Both the position numbers and the translations under genes were made by a program. DNA of 64,000 bases from Grammothele lineata (Eukaryota; Basidiomycota; Agaricomycetes; Polyporales; Polyporaceae). This document shows, piece after piece, positions 10,905 to 20,553 of this stretch (its first letter is position 1; each line of letters begins with the position of its first letter). The notes beneath the pieces are model-generated. The model saw only the letters and a program-made list of their open reading frames with translations. It searched no databases and was not told the DNA's origin. The stretch lies in the NCBI GenBank assembly GCA_002150815.3, contig NDFF03000013.1, positions 1-64,000 of the forward strand, given 5' to 3'.

Positions 10905-12479
10905 ATGCCTCCGACACAAATCCTAGTCCACTCGCCTCTCGTAACGCACGCCGTTCAGGCGACCTCGCGCCCACCCACCCTCGACCCCACCATCGTATGG
11001 CTCGTCGCTGGTGCGCTTTTTATGCTCACATTCTGCGCCATCGGCATCGCCGTTTGCGTGGAGTGCCTGTACCGCCGGAAAACATCAGACCTCAAAGCTC
11101 GCCGCAAGGTGAAGTCGTCCCCCAGAATCTACCAGGACCAGCCTACGATCACCGCCGTCAAGATCATGTCGTGCTCCGAGAAACCGTGTAACGGTCTTCC
11201 GCTCCCGGCCGTCCACACGAGCAGGAAACCCTCTAAGCTTCGCGACTCGGTGATCTGCAAGGCGCTCGGCCGGCTCCCGTTCTCGTACGCGGGCAAGGCC
11301 ACGGTAAGTCAGCCTCCATTCTCCTCATGCACTGTATACTCATTCTCGTGGCGGCTGCAGAGGGCGATTGGTCACGGCGTGTCCAAGCGGCAAGTCGACC
11401 TGGAGGCGAACATGGCCGGCGTCGGGCTCACCTCGGTCGATCCCGACTCGACCCTCAGCTACCCAGAGTGGGTCCGCCCGTACCTTCCCGCGATTCGCGA
11501 GCAGTCCAAGAAAGAGTGGGCTTTCTACACTCCCTCAACTGCGATCCCCACCATCGTCATCGAGCCCCCCGCCGAAGAGGTCGCCCCTGACAGCCCTGTG
11601 AGCATTTACAGCCAGGACGGCGACAACACCTTCGACTCGGAGCCCACCACTCAGCCCGGCACCCCCGAGACGCCTGCTCTCGACGCGTCCTCGCCCGAGT
11701 CGCTCGCCTGCGCAGATAGCCCGCCCCTCAGCACTCCTCCTCTGGGAACCAGCGCCGACCTCGACGTCGCTATCACCGGCTTAGGCCTCGATACCAACTT
11801 GGACGAGGAGGGACTCCCGACGCTCACGCTGTCAGCCTCCCCCAGCTCGGCGCACCTCGCGTCTCCAGTCAGCTTCTACTTCCCTACGGAGCTCTCGCTC
11901 GATCGCGGCGACTACCTCCAGGTCCCGCCGCCCAGCTGGCACGCGCCCCGCACCGAGGAACCCGAGCCCGAGCCCGAGCCCGAGCGCTGCGAACCGCGAA
12001 GGGACGTCTCGAACCTGTCCGGGCGGACGTTCACCCTCATGGCCGCGCCGCCCTCCCGCAAGCACAGGGCGCCCAAGGCCGCGGACGTCGAGCGCGCGAA
12101 GGCAGAGGCGGCGGCGAACCCCCGGGCGATGGACGCGCAGAGGACGGTGTGGCAGACACGCGGGCTCGACCTCTCCGGCGGCTGCAAGAGCAAGGGCACG
12201 TTCACCGGTAGCGGTACTGGCATGAACGAGAAGCTCTCCTCGAGGCGCGGATCCTTCCTCGAGCTCGACGCGCCTCCCCGCCCGGCGGCCCTGGACCCGG
12301 ACTTCGAGCTGCAGGCGATCATCGACCGGTACCAGCGTGATTACGAGTCGGACGACGACCTCGCGCTCACACATCAGATGCTCGATGACTGGGTCGACAT
12401 GGTCACGTACGAGGCGCGCACGCGCGTAGGCAGCTTGGACGTTACGTTAACCACGGGCCATGGCGGGAGAGACTACTAG
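10905..12479 (+). CDS. Single-pass membrane protein of unknown function
   Basis: About 505 residues after removal of one intron. I chose ATG 10905 because the sequence directly after it leads into the membrane anchor; an in-frame ATG at 10839 is possible. Residues about 28-50 form one hydrophobic helix (WLVAGALFMLTFCAIGIAVCV), followed by a short basic stretch, so the bulk is probably cytoplasmic. The middle is Pro/Ser/Thr-rich and disordered, includes a run of Pro-Glu repeats near 11960, and the C terminus is acidic (YQRDYESDDDLALTHQ). An intron with good signals (GTAAGT...CTGCAG) lies at 11304-11360; its 57 bp are a multiple of three and stop-free, so retention would keep the frame. No family is recognised beyond resemblance to unnamed agaricomycete proteins. 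Confidence 0.8.
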   Translation: MPPTQILVHSPLVTHAVQATSRPPTLDPTIVWLVAGALFMLTFCAIGIAVCVECLYRRKTSDLKARRKVKSSPRIYQDQPTITAVKIMSCSEKPCNGLPLPAVHTSRKPSKLRDSVICKALGRLPFSYAGKATVSQPPFSSCTVYSFSWRLQRAIGHGVSKRQVDLEANMAGVGLTSVDPDSTLSYPEWVRPYLPAIREQSKKEWAFYTPSTAIPTIVIEPPAEEVAPDSPVSIYSQDGDNTFDSEPTTQPGTPETPALDASSPESLACADSPPLSTPPLGTSADLDVAITGLGLDTNLDEEGLPTLTLSASPSSAHLASPVSFYFPTELSLDRGDYLQVPPPSWHAPRTEEPEPEPEPERCEPRRDVSNLSGRTFTLMAAPPSRKHRAPKAADVERAKAEAAANPRAMDAQRTVWQTRGLDLSGGCKSKGTFTGSGTGMNEKLSSRRGSFLELDAPPRPAALDPDFELQAIIDRYQRDYESDDDLALTHQMLDDWVDMVTYEARTRVGSLDVTLTTGHGGRDY

Positions 12480-12718
12480 ACGGACGACGAAGGGATACCG
12501 ATATAATTGGATTTGGCAGATACTACTTAGTGAGTCAGCGTGCTGTGATGGAACGTATGGAGCGTGCTGACGGCTCGCGACGTGCTAGGAATGCGTGTAT
12601 AATCATCGCAAAGGCTCTTGGCTCGCAAGACTCTCGGCGGGCATCTATCTTTCGCTTTCTTGTCTCGGTCTCCAGCATATTCGTCCCACTTGCAGCATTC
12701 TTGCCACAACACATCAAC

Positions 12719-13150
12719 GACTTCTACGACTTTTACGACCTATCACGACCTATCACGAACTTTCACGACCTATCATGACCTATCACGACCTTTTACGACC
12801 TCTTACGACCTATCATGACCTATCATGACCTATCACGACCTTTTACGACCTATCACGACCTTTCACGACCTATCACGACCTTTCACGACCTTTCACGACC
12901 TTTCACGACCTGTCACGACCTGTCACGACCCACTACGAACTGCGACGACCCCTAATGACCCATTACGACCTATCACGACCTATCACGACCTATCACGACC
13001 TATCACGACCCATTACGACCTATCACGACCTTTTATGACTTTCACGACTTCCACGACTTGTTACGACCTATTACGACCTATTACGACCTATTACGACCTC
13101 TCATGACCTCGCATGCCCTATTACGACCTGCTACGACCCCCCTTGACTTT
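12719..13150 (+). repeat. Decamer minisatellite, consensus TATCACGACC, about 43 copies
   Basis: From 12721 the sequence falls into consecutive 10-base units, mostly TATCACGACC, TTTCACGACC, TTTTACGACC and CATTACGACC. The phase is exact for about 30 units, slips once or twice near 13040 (nine-base units), and decays towards 13150. The core ACGACC is nearly invariant while positions 1-4 vary. Because 10 is not a multiple of 3, any translation would repeat every ten residues. Confidence 0.95.
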
Positions 13151-13264
13151 GCATGGCCTCCTCTTTACCTCGCATCTAACGTAGATCCGGAAGATCTAGG
13201 GCACCGCAGGCTCGCAGGAACGAACCATCTGATTCAGTGTATTATCTCGTGATTGCAGGTCGAA

Positions 13265-13460
13265 CATCATTTCCGTGCTTACGACACCTCATATCTCATA
13301 TCTCTATCTTCTCTCTGTCTCTGGCTCATACTCTATCTCTCTGTTTACTCTATCATTACCTCATATTCCGCCTCTTCATTTACTCTGTCTCTCCAACTTC
13401 TCTCTATCTCTTCCTCCTACTGTATCTCTTTACCTGCCTCTATTTCTACATCATCTTACG
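13265..13460 (+). repeat. Pyrimidine-rich low-complexity tract
   Basis: The plus strand is dominated by C and T, with many TCTCTATCTCT-like runs and few G residues. It follows the minisatellite at about 100 bp. It may be a degenerate microsatellite; a function is not indicated. Confidence 0.7.
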
Positions 13461-13851
13461 TCTTTTTGTATACCCTGGGCTCTTCATGGAAACGATCTCT
13501 TTGACATTGATTTGCGGTGTGCTTATCTCAAGTATTCAACTACTGGATCCCTTTCCGGCACTGCTGGTACTAGGGTAACAGCCCTTTCCTTCACACTGGC
13601 TTGGATAACACGGGGCTTGCACGGGACAGCTCGCATGGAGACGCTAGACAACACGAACAGCGGCGAGTGCGCATATGCATTCAAAACCACCGCCCCTAAC
13701 TCCAAGTTCCAAGCTCCAGCTCCGGTAGAAAGGAAGGGAAGAGCCAACCACAATAAAGCCGATGTATGTACCCGTACGTATGTGTATCTATCTACCTATC
13801 CAGCAGGTTCTCCGTCCTCCGTTCTCCATGATCATAAACATGCAACTGTGG

Positions 13852-15811
13852 CTACCAATTCCACTCGTCGTCATCGTCCAGCGAGCCGTTCGCCTGTTTC
13901 GGCTTAGGCTGTGACTTCTGCCCTGGTGCCGCCCGCGGTTTGGGGGCGACGGCTGGCGCGAGCGAGGGGCGGTCGGGCACAAGCACGCTGCCGAGGCCGG
14001 CTGCACCCTCGTCGTCATCGAGCAGCGATGGGGCGGTGGGCGACGCGCCTAGTGGTGAAATTGCCGCCCCGAAAGGATTCGAAGATACGGAGATGGACGT
14101 GTTGGATGCGCCGCCGGTGGAAGACGATGGTGGGGAGAGCGCAGCGAAGAGTGACGAAGCGGCGTCAGAGATGAGCAAGGAGGCGCGTTTCTGGCTCTTG
14201 GTGAATCTGCGGGACGAAGGGAAAAGAATGTGTGAGTGACTGTTCATCTTTCGCAGGAAAGGGAACGGAGATGGAGGCGTGATGCACTGTAGATGCGCCT
14301 GCACACACGGACGCACGCGGGCAGAAGAAGCAACGTCGAACGATGTCTGTGGAACGATGGTGATCCCGACGCCCCTACTGATTCAAGGCCGATCGGGACA
14401 CACGCCGAAGAACAAAGACTCGGCGCAGATGGAGAAGTCACTCACGTCTCGCCCTTCTGAAGTTCCCCCCACTTCTTCCCAACAGTGTTCCCCACGCTCT
14501 CCATCCACGTCGACGCCAGCGGGCTCGCGAGAGGTCCGAGTCCAGGAATCGATGCGGCAGGAGGCATCCCCCTATCCGACCCTCCCACTGCCAGCCCTCC
14601 ATGCACGCTTGCGCGCTTTGCCGCGCGCGCCCGTCGTTCGTCCTCGATAGTAGAGGACAAGGGCGACGGAGGAGGCAGCGCGTTCGCAGGGGAGTCGCGG
14701 CTCTTGCGCCGGTGGAGCTTCGCGGCCGCGAGGGCGCTCGCGGGCGAGATCTGCACGGGGCTCTCGATGCCTGTCCCGCCGTCGACGCGGACGGACGTAC
14801 GCTTCCCCATGGGACTATCCTCCTCTGCCCGCAACGCCGCATCCTCCTCGCTCTCATCGAATGCAACTGACGATGCGGAGGACTGCGAGAGGCGTACAGA
14901 CGATGTGGTCATCGAGGTGGAAGTAGACGAAGTTGCTACGGAGGACGTGCTTTGGGTGTTGGCGTGCCCCGGGGCTCGACTGGAGCTACCAGGTTTGAGC
15001 GCGAGCACCGGCGTGCGCGGGGACGCGCTTTGACCATGTCTTGCATGCCCATTCAGGGATGGGGAGGAGGAAGGTGAGGGCGAAGTAGAGAGGTCTCCAA
15101 TGCCAGCAGAAAGTAATCTGCCGACGTCCTTGACGGCCCCAGAGAGGAGGGAACTTGAGTTGGCAGAAGCGGCACCAGGAGTGGATGGCTGGTTGGCGTA
15201 CGCGCGGTCCATACCACGACTAACGATGCGCTCCCATTTGCGCTTGAGCTGAGCGAGTTCGGCTTCGTGCACGGCGAGCTGGGAGCGGAGTTCGAGGCAT
15301 TTGGACTCTTTCTGCGCAATGAAGCGGAGAAGGTCGGCATGTCTGGCAGCGTAGCAAGATGAACGGTTAGATGATGAAGGAAGAGAGTAAAGCAGGATGA
15401 GAAAAGTTGACTAGTGCAAGAGCATACGCACTTCTCCGTGAGCGTGAGCGGCGGTCGCTCAGCTTGGGGGCTACCTACGGCCTCGGTCAAGGGCAAACTC
15501 CGCCTGTCTCCTCTGATGGTCAACTGGGGGCGGGGTTTCTGGTTGAGCGATGCACTTCGCCTGAGCGAAGAAGGGCGTGATGAGGCGGTCGGTGAGCGGA
15601 GGTCCCAAGTGGGGGTGTGATCACTGGGGTAGTAGGAGATCGAGGATTGCCTCCGCGGGTGGAACTTGTGTGCACTGGGCGGCGGCGTCGAGAGCCCAGA
15701 GAGGGTAGGGGACGGACAGGACGAGACGGCGGGTGACTGGAGGTTGCCGTCAACAAGCTGGAGGGGCCGGGGACCTACGGCCGAGGGACTAGGTGGGACG
15801 GTGATGCTCAT
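13852..15811 (-). CDS. Coiled-coil protein of DUF4048 type
   Basis: Three exons encode about 590 residues. Exon 1 (from ATG 15811) is a Ser/Pro-rich disordered region with basic patches. Exon 2 opens with a conserved helix (HADLLRFIAQKESKCLELR, then HEAELAQLKRKWERIVSRG) with heptad character, probably a coiled coil, and continues with long Ser/Thr/Pro-rich stretches. Exon 3 starts FTKSQKRASLLISDAASSLF and ends in an acidic tail DDDDEWNW. Exon joints use GT-AG signals in phase (GAGAA|gtgcgt and GAGAC|gtgagt). The charged helix and FTKSQKRAS block resemble fungal DUF4048 proteins, whose molecular role is not known. An upstream in-frame extension to 15898 is possible but less likely. Confidence 0.8.
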
Positions 15812-16251
15812 GTCGACATTAGGTGCGTAACGAGTGTGCGGGCGGGGGGCTTGCAGTATTCGGCGGCGTGAATATGGTACGGAACGAGAGGGATGCACGG
15901 GGTGACCAGCGGGAGGTCACGACAAGATGACGGTCGTGCGCGGAGAAGAGAACGAGGGTGGAAAGCCAGCAACAAGCGAACGAGTGTCTGGAACATACAG
16001 CGGTGGAGACCGACGCGCGAATAGCCGACCTCTCGCAACCGTTGATCTCGCCCGGTCCGCGCCTACAGCGCGCGCAGCACCCGCCCTCCGCTCTCGCTCG
16101 TGCGCGGCACCGAAGGCCGTGCATACGGCGGGGACATACGCGATCTTGCGGGGATGCACACTCGGACGACAGGCTCGTGCGGGAAAAGTACGCGCGTGCA
16201 GGAACTCTATTAGCCAGCTACAGCAACTAAACAGCAACACGACCAGCCCGC
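15812..16251. other. Intergenic region between two minus-strand genes
   Basis: About 440 bp without a supported gene. It should include the DUF4048-type gene's promoter and the ATP19 gene's 3' untranslated region. Confidence 0.6.
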
Positions 16252-16695
16252 TCAGTGCTTCGACTCCTTCTCCGCGTCCGCAATAAACTGCTTGATGCTG
16301 GTCATCCTGGTTAGTTGTCGACAGTTCATCCTTGTCTACATTGAAAGTCACGGGCACGTACAAGTCCTCCTCCTCCCTGCATGTTCCAACCAAACGACCG
16401 ACCAAAGGGGTAGGGAAAGATGCTGGTCAGTGGACACTTCGCGGCGCAGAAGGAGGGAGACGCACTTAGAGCTAGCACCAATGTTTACAGACTCCTTAAC
16501 CTGCTGCAGGGATTTGGGCGCAGAGGCCTCCTTCTTCCCGCCAGCCGTGGCGAGCATGCTCAGCCCTACCGTGCCAAAGATGGTCCCGAGGGCAAGGTAT
16601 TCGTTTTTGATGGCACGGCCAAGGATAACGCTGCAAGTACCATCCAGATGAGTGTCATGAACGCGTTCAGAAACGCAGAGGACGCACTAAGACAT
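16252..16695 (-). CDS. ATP19: Mitochondrial F1Fo ATP synthase subunit K
   Basis: Four exons give 80 residues, the usual size of fungal subunit K. The first exon is only 8 nt (ATGTCTTA, 16688-16695); joined to the second it reads MSYVILGRAIKNEYLALGTI, then FGTVGLSMLATAGG, the single membrane helix and Gly-rich turn typical of the family, and the matrix-facing tail with SLQQVKESVNIGASS. A short exon EEED follows, then SIKQFIADAEKESKH. Subunit K is a small peripheral Fo subunit associated with ATP synthase dimers in the inner mitochondrial membrane. Introns carry GT-AG ends; the donor after EEEDL (GTACGT) was chosen to keep the frame. The reading is supported along its whole length by family-like sequence, so identification is confident although no long open frame is visible without splicing. 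Confidence 0.9.
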
Positions 16696-17438
16696 GGCGA
16701 GGATGAGGTGGTCGTGTCTGCTGGCGTCGCCGCCTGCCCACTCAAAAGCCTCGCCTCGGAAACTCCCGGGCGTGTCAACGAGCGTCTATACACACACGAC
16801 GTAGTGGGCGCTTGAGATATCTCTCCAACTCATCCACCAAACATTTGGCCTACCTTAACGGTGCTGCAACTTTCAGAACTTCCACGACAATGACTAGCCT
16901 GGTTCACCTACATTATGTCCCAAAATTTGCGGATTATGAAGCGGCTAATGTAATTCAAGCGAACGTTCGCCGCTCGCCTCAGCACACTCACCTTGGAGCC
17001 TGAGCTCAGACCTGTCTTGTTGATGTTCATCGCTGAATGCACGCTGCCTAAGGCGGGAATCCATACACTCGGGAAATAGCCTCAGCATGATATTCGGGCC
17101 GTTAAATGGCTCGCGCTCGAAACACCGTACGGGTCTTGTTCACTTACGCGTTCGGAGTCTAAGCGAACAGTAGATGGCTGGTGGCTGACTTGTTTTCAGA
17201 TCACCAGGCGAGTCCAGGACTGCTCGAAATCCTGGTTATCCGCACCATGGATCTATCGTCGCAATCTAGAGGCTGGCAAGTATGGAGGCCGAAGCCATAT
17301 ACCTTGCGCACTGTGCGGCGACTATCCAGCGTGCTCAACTCGCGCCGTCTCCTCCACCCGCTGGCCCATCCCCGCTTGCGCTGCGCCTGACAACTTGTCG
17401 TCCTCAAGCTATCTTCGCTCCTCGCATTTCGTTCAATC
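16696..17438. other. Divergent promoter region between ATP19 and the PB1-like gene
   Basis: About 740 bp with no supported gene. The two flanking genes point away from each other, so both promoters must lie here. No clear TATA box was found. Confidence 0.55.
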
Positions 17439-17999
17439 ATGCCGTCAATCGCTCCCGCTCCGCCTGCCACTCCCAACAAAGTCCTCTCGGCTATCCACAA
17501 CATCCCTCGTCGCGTCCGCAGTGGTACCCTTCGCGCCCAGTCGCGTCCCTCGGGGAAGGAGAATGCTGCTCCCGCACCCGAGCGCCAACCTCAACCACGC
17601 CGGCGCCCTGCACCACTCCTCCTCAGGTCCTCCGCCCGCGTCCCTGTCTTCGTTAGCTCGCCCATGACCCCGTCCCCTGTCGGCAACTCCTCGCATCCCA
17701 CAGACGACCTGACCGCGATGCATGACAAATGGGCGCCGCGAAACGGGATGATCGTCATCAAGATCTGGGTACCGTCGACGGACGACGTGTGGAAGGTGCG
17801 CGCCCCAGAAGACGTCGGGCTTGCTGCCTTTCGCGAACGTGTCGTGGAAAAGCTCGGCTTCGACGTCTCGTTCGCAGCGCTGGGGCGCGGGCGGCTGACG
17901 ACAATCGCCGACGAGGACGCATTCCGCGCGTGGGTCGCCACGCGAATCCAAGGAGGGCGCAACACGCTACTCACGGCGCACCGGCTCGTGCTACAGTGA
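17439..17999 (+). CDS. Small protein with a C-terminal PB1-like domain
   Basis: A single exon of 186 residues. Residues 1-90 are Pro/Arg/Ser-rich and disordered. From about residue 103 a compact domain begins: MIVIKIWVPSTDDVWKVRAP, then a helix AAFRERVVEKLGFDVSF, a strand pair, and DEDAFRAWVATRIQGGRNT. The order of strand, strand, helix, then an acidic DEDAF motif fits a PB1 fold such as those in Nox regulator and polarity proteins, where the acidic motif pairs with a Lys of a partner. This is a fold-level guess from pattern, not a recognised named protein. The upstream region has no splice signal that would extend it. Confidence 0.72.
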   Translation: MPSIAPAPPATPNKVLSAIHNIPRRVRSGTLRAQSRPSGKENAAPAPERQPQPRRRPAPLLLRSSARVPVFVSSPMTPSPVGNSSHPTDDLTAMHDKWAPRNGMIVIKIWVPSTDDVWKVRAPEDVGLAAFRERVVEKLGFDVSFAALGRGRLTTIADEDAFRAWVATRIQGGRNTLLTAHRLVLQ

Positions 18000-18974
18000 G
18001 CGAAATCTGGGCGAGCTCTCATGGGTCAAATGTTTTGGCAGTCGTTGGTCTCCGACTCGACTCCGTGGATGTGTTGTATTTGTTCTGTTTCACTGCTTTG
18101 GATACGTTTAGCATACCCATTCACATACCCCCTATACCCTTGTTCAAGCTGCGGATATATACACATACCCGACGTTTCGTTTTTCTTCTCGTCATACACT
18201 GCCACAGCTCGCTGGATCTCGCACCGCCCCCTAGCGTTTACCTCCACCCTCTGTAAACCAATGCTTCACCACGGCGTATGGCTGTGCCGTAGAATACCTG
18301 TCGATGTCACGCTTCAATTCTTTAGTCTTTCGCAACACCTACAAACATCGAGTAGCACCATTTGGAGGTCCTTTACCAGTGAACCTGGTTACTCTGCGAG
18401 CTCCTGTAGCGGCCCTTCCGTGGACCGTGACCCTTCATCCGGCTCCTATAGGAGAGCAACAGAGCGCCGCGACGTGCGCCTTCTACCGTCTTTCCGCGAT
18501 GACCACAGGTATAACTCCTGCTTTGTCTTGCCACCGCCGAATGTGGAAGCAGCCGTCACGTTTTGGACGCCATGGCGGATGACGAGACAGCGAGCGTTCG
18601 AGAGCTATTGTTCGCGCTCGTCCGCGGCACCCGGCCATCCTATTCGCCGAGCGACTCATGCTCCTATCGTGTTATGTCTCGATCACATCACCAGCGTTAG
18701 AATCCCAGACCACGTTGGCCGGCGCAGCTCCGAATATTTCCGCATCTCAGAAGCGCATCGCAGCTCGAGTGTTGTGGCGCTGAAGATGCTGTTGTTAGAG
18801 GGGGGTATGCTATACATATGTATGCCGAACACGTACGGGAAGTCTTCTCTTCCTAGTCCCCCAACGCCACTGCTCCAGACCGGCCTCCTCTACCGACAAC
18901 ACCTCTCACAGCAACAACCCTCTTATCCCGAGACAAAACTTTCCTCTCATTGCAGCTATTCAGTGGATATTTGG
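18000..18974. other. Intergenic region before the DUF6533 gene
   Basis: A plus-strand frame of 344 codons (18021-19055) is open here but is Ser/His/Arg-rich without domain features and runs into the first exon of the next gene in a different frame. It is treated as chance. Confidence 0.5.
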
Positions 18975-20363
18975 ATGGTGCACACGTTGGAGATCATTGA
19001 GACTGTGGAGAATCAACAATTCACGGGATTCCTTACCGGTGCGTACAGCGCGTAGCAGGATTGGAGGAAGGCGAAGCTAATGAGAGGCGACAGTTGCAGC
19101 AGTCGCGTTCACTGGGTGGGATTATGTGATCAACGTATCAGATGAGGTAGGTAGACCTTCAGGATCCATATATTAACATGCCGGCATACTTACTAACCAC
19201 GATGTGTCTTAGATCCACCTGATCTGGTGGTGAGTGGCCCACAACAAGCCACTGTGGTCGACATGTCGGCTGATGGCAGCCACAAAGGCAGCCGAACGGA
19301 TGGTTCCGCTGGCTATATGTTTTCATACGATATATGCCCCTCCTGGCAGAGATGTGAGTATAGAGTATATGGACCTCAACGGACAGGAACTTACCTTGCG
19401 AGTAGCGCTATCTTCGCTGTGTTTGCGTGGCCAGCGCGAAAACTCAAAGTTGCGCCCTCTACCTGTGATAATGCGACCGTCGTCGAAGAGATCATGTTGG
19501 AAGGTATAATCGTAGCCGTGGAAATAATCCTCCTTGTTCGCGGTACGCACTACCGTTTGTCCCCGTGCTTGGACTCCTCGGTTGAACCTCGTACAGTGGT
19601 GATTTTGCACAACAAGAACGTCGCCGTTCTGGTTTCCCTACTCGTGGCCTTCCTCATCAGTGTCGGCGCGACAATCACGGCGATGGTGTATGCATCCAAC
19701 GCGCTGTCCTATGACAGCCGATGTCTTGTGACATCTGCGACCGATCTAATGCTTGCTGTGTGGTACGCGTATAGCCTCAGCGGGTAGCACTAGCTTAGCA
19801 CTAAGGGGTATCCAGGCTCTCACCTATAGCTTTTGAAACGCTTCTGTTCGTTATGACTGTCCTCAAATTCACAGAAAGCCGCACTCAAGGACTAAGAAAT
19901 CGTCCCATTTTGCATACGATCGTCCGTGACGGGACATGGGCCTACGTGATAGCCATTGGTGAGCTAGCATGTCTCCTGTCCACGACACAATCACTTACAT
20001 CTCCGATTATAGCTGTGGCGGTAATGAACGCGGTTGCTTACACCCGGTTTTCAGGTTTGCGGTCGGGCATTGTGTACTTGTATGTAGTCTTTCCAACGTT
20101 ACATGTTCTTACCAGTACTGACGTGGTTCTGAAAGCTGGTCACTGTCCGCGCTGTCATTCGTGGTTCGTCCGCTTTGCCGTTTTCCGTTGGTGGCATTAT
20201 GGCTGATGGTGTGTCGCAGGGCTCGCATGTGTTGCTCAACTTGCGGAAATTGGGCTCAAGGACAGAATCGTTCTTTGAAGACGCATCAGTCCAGTCTGAC
20301 GTCTTTTTTCATAATCGACTTGATGAAGACAGCGTACCATCAAGACCCGAATCACGCTGTTGA
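18975..20363 (+). CDS. DUF6533 family multi-pass membrane protein
   Basis: About ten short exons reconstruct a seven-helix protein. The N-terminal DUF6533 block is clear after splicing: AAVAFTGWDYVINVSDE joins IHLIWW, then GWFRWLYVFIRYMPLLAE. Later blocks are GIIVAVEIILLVR, NKNVAVLVSLLVAFLISVG, the Cys/Trp segment ending LMLAVW, AFETLLFVMTVLKFTE, VRDGTWAYVIAIG, WSLSALSFVGSHVLLNLRKL and a hydrophilic tail ending at 20363. The order and the WSLSALSF-x-LLNLR ending match the large agaricomycete DUF6533 family, thought to be receptor-like membrane proteins with no proven function. Introns of 40-70 bp have GT-AG ends, with weaker donors at 19542 (GTACGC) and near 20168 (GTTCGT). One alternative reading frame stays open through 19227-19787, so single exon limits are uncertain. 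Confidence 0.78.
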
Positions 20364-20553
20364 GACTGTAGCTTCCGCTGTGTGATGTACAGATGCGTTG
20401 TATAACACTCATGCTTGAACTGTATTAATATTGTGAGACGATATCGATGATATTCCCTGTAGCCAATAATATCATATATTCTACAATGAAGAGGTACTGT
20501 TATAATCCGTAACCCATAAGCTCGCCCTCCTTTACTGGTAAGAATTGCGCACC

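Larger units (their letters stand above)
12480..13851. other. Intergenic region dominated by simple repeats
   Basis: It holds the 3' ends of two convergent genes, the 10-bp minisatellite (12719-13150) and a pyrimidine-rich stretch (13265-13460). Open frames across the minisatellite are a by-product of its stop-poor decamer and are not called as genes. Confidence 0.7.

Noticed and set aside
11832..12374. Minus-strand frames opposite the membrane protein gene
   Set aside because: They mirror the codon bias of the plus-strand gene and contain no motifs.
12595..13106. Open frames translating the minisatellite into a ten-residue repeat
   Set aside because: All three frames stay open only because the decamer lacks stop codons; the array has one-base slips that a coding repeat would not tolerate.
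18021..19055. A 344-codon open frame on the plus strand
   Set aside because: Composition is Ser/His/Arg-rich without structure, and it overlaps the first exon of the DUF6533 gene in another frame.
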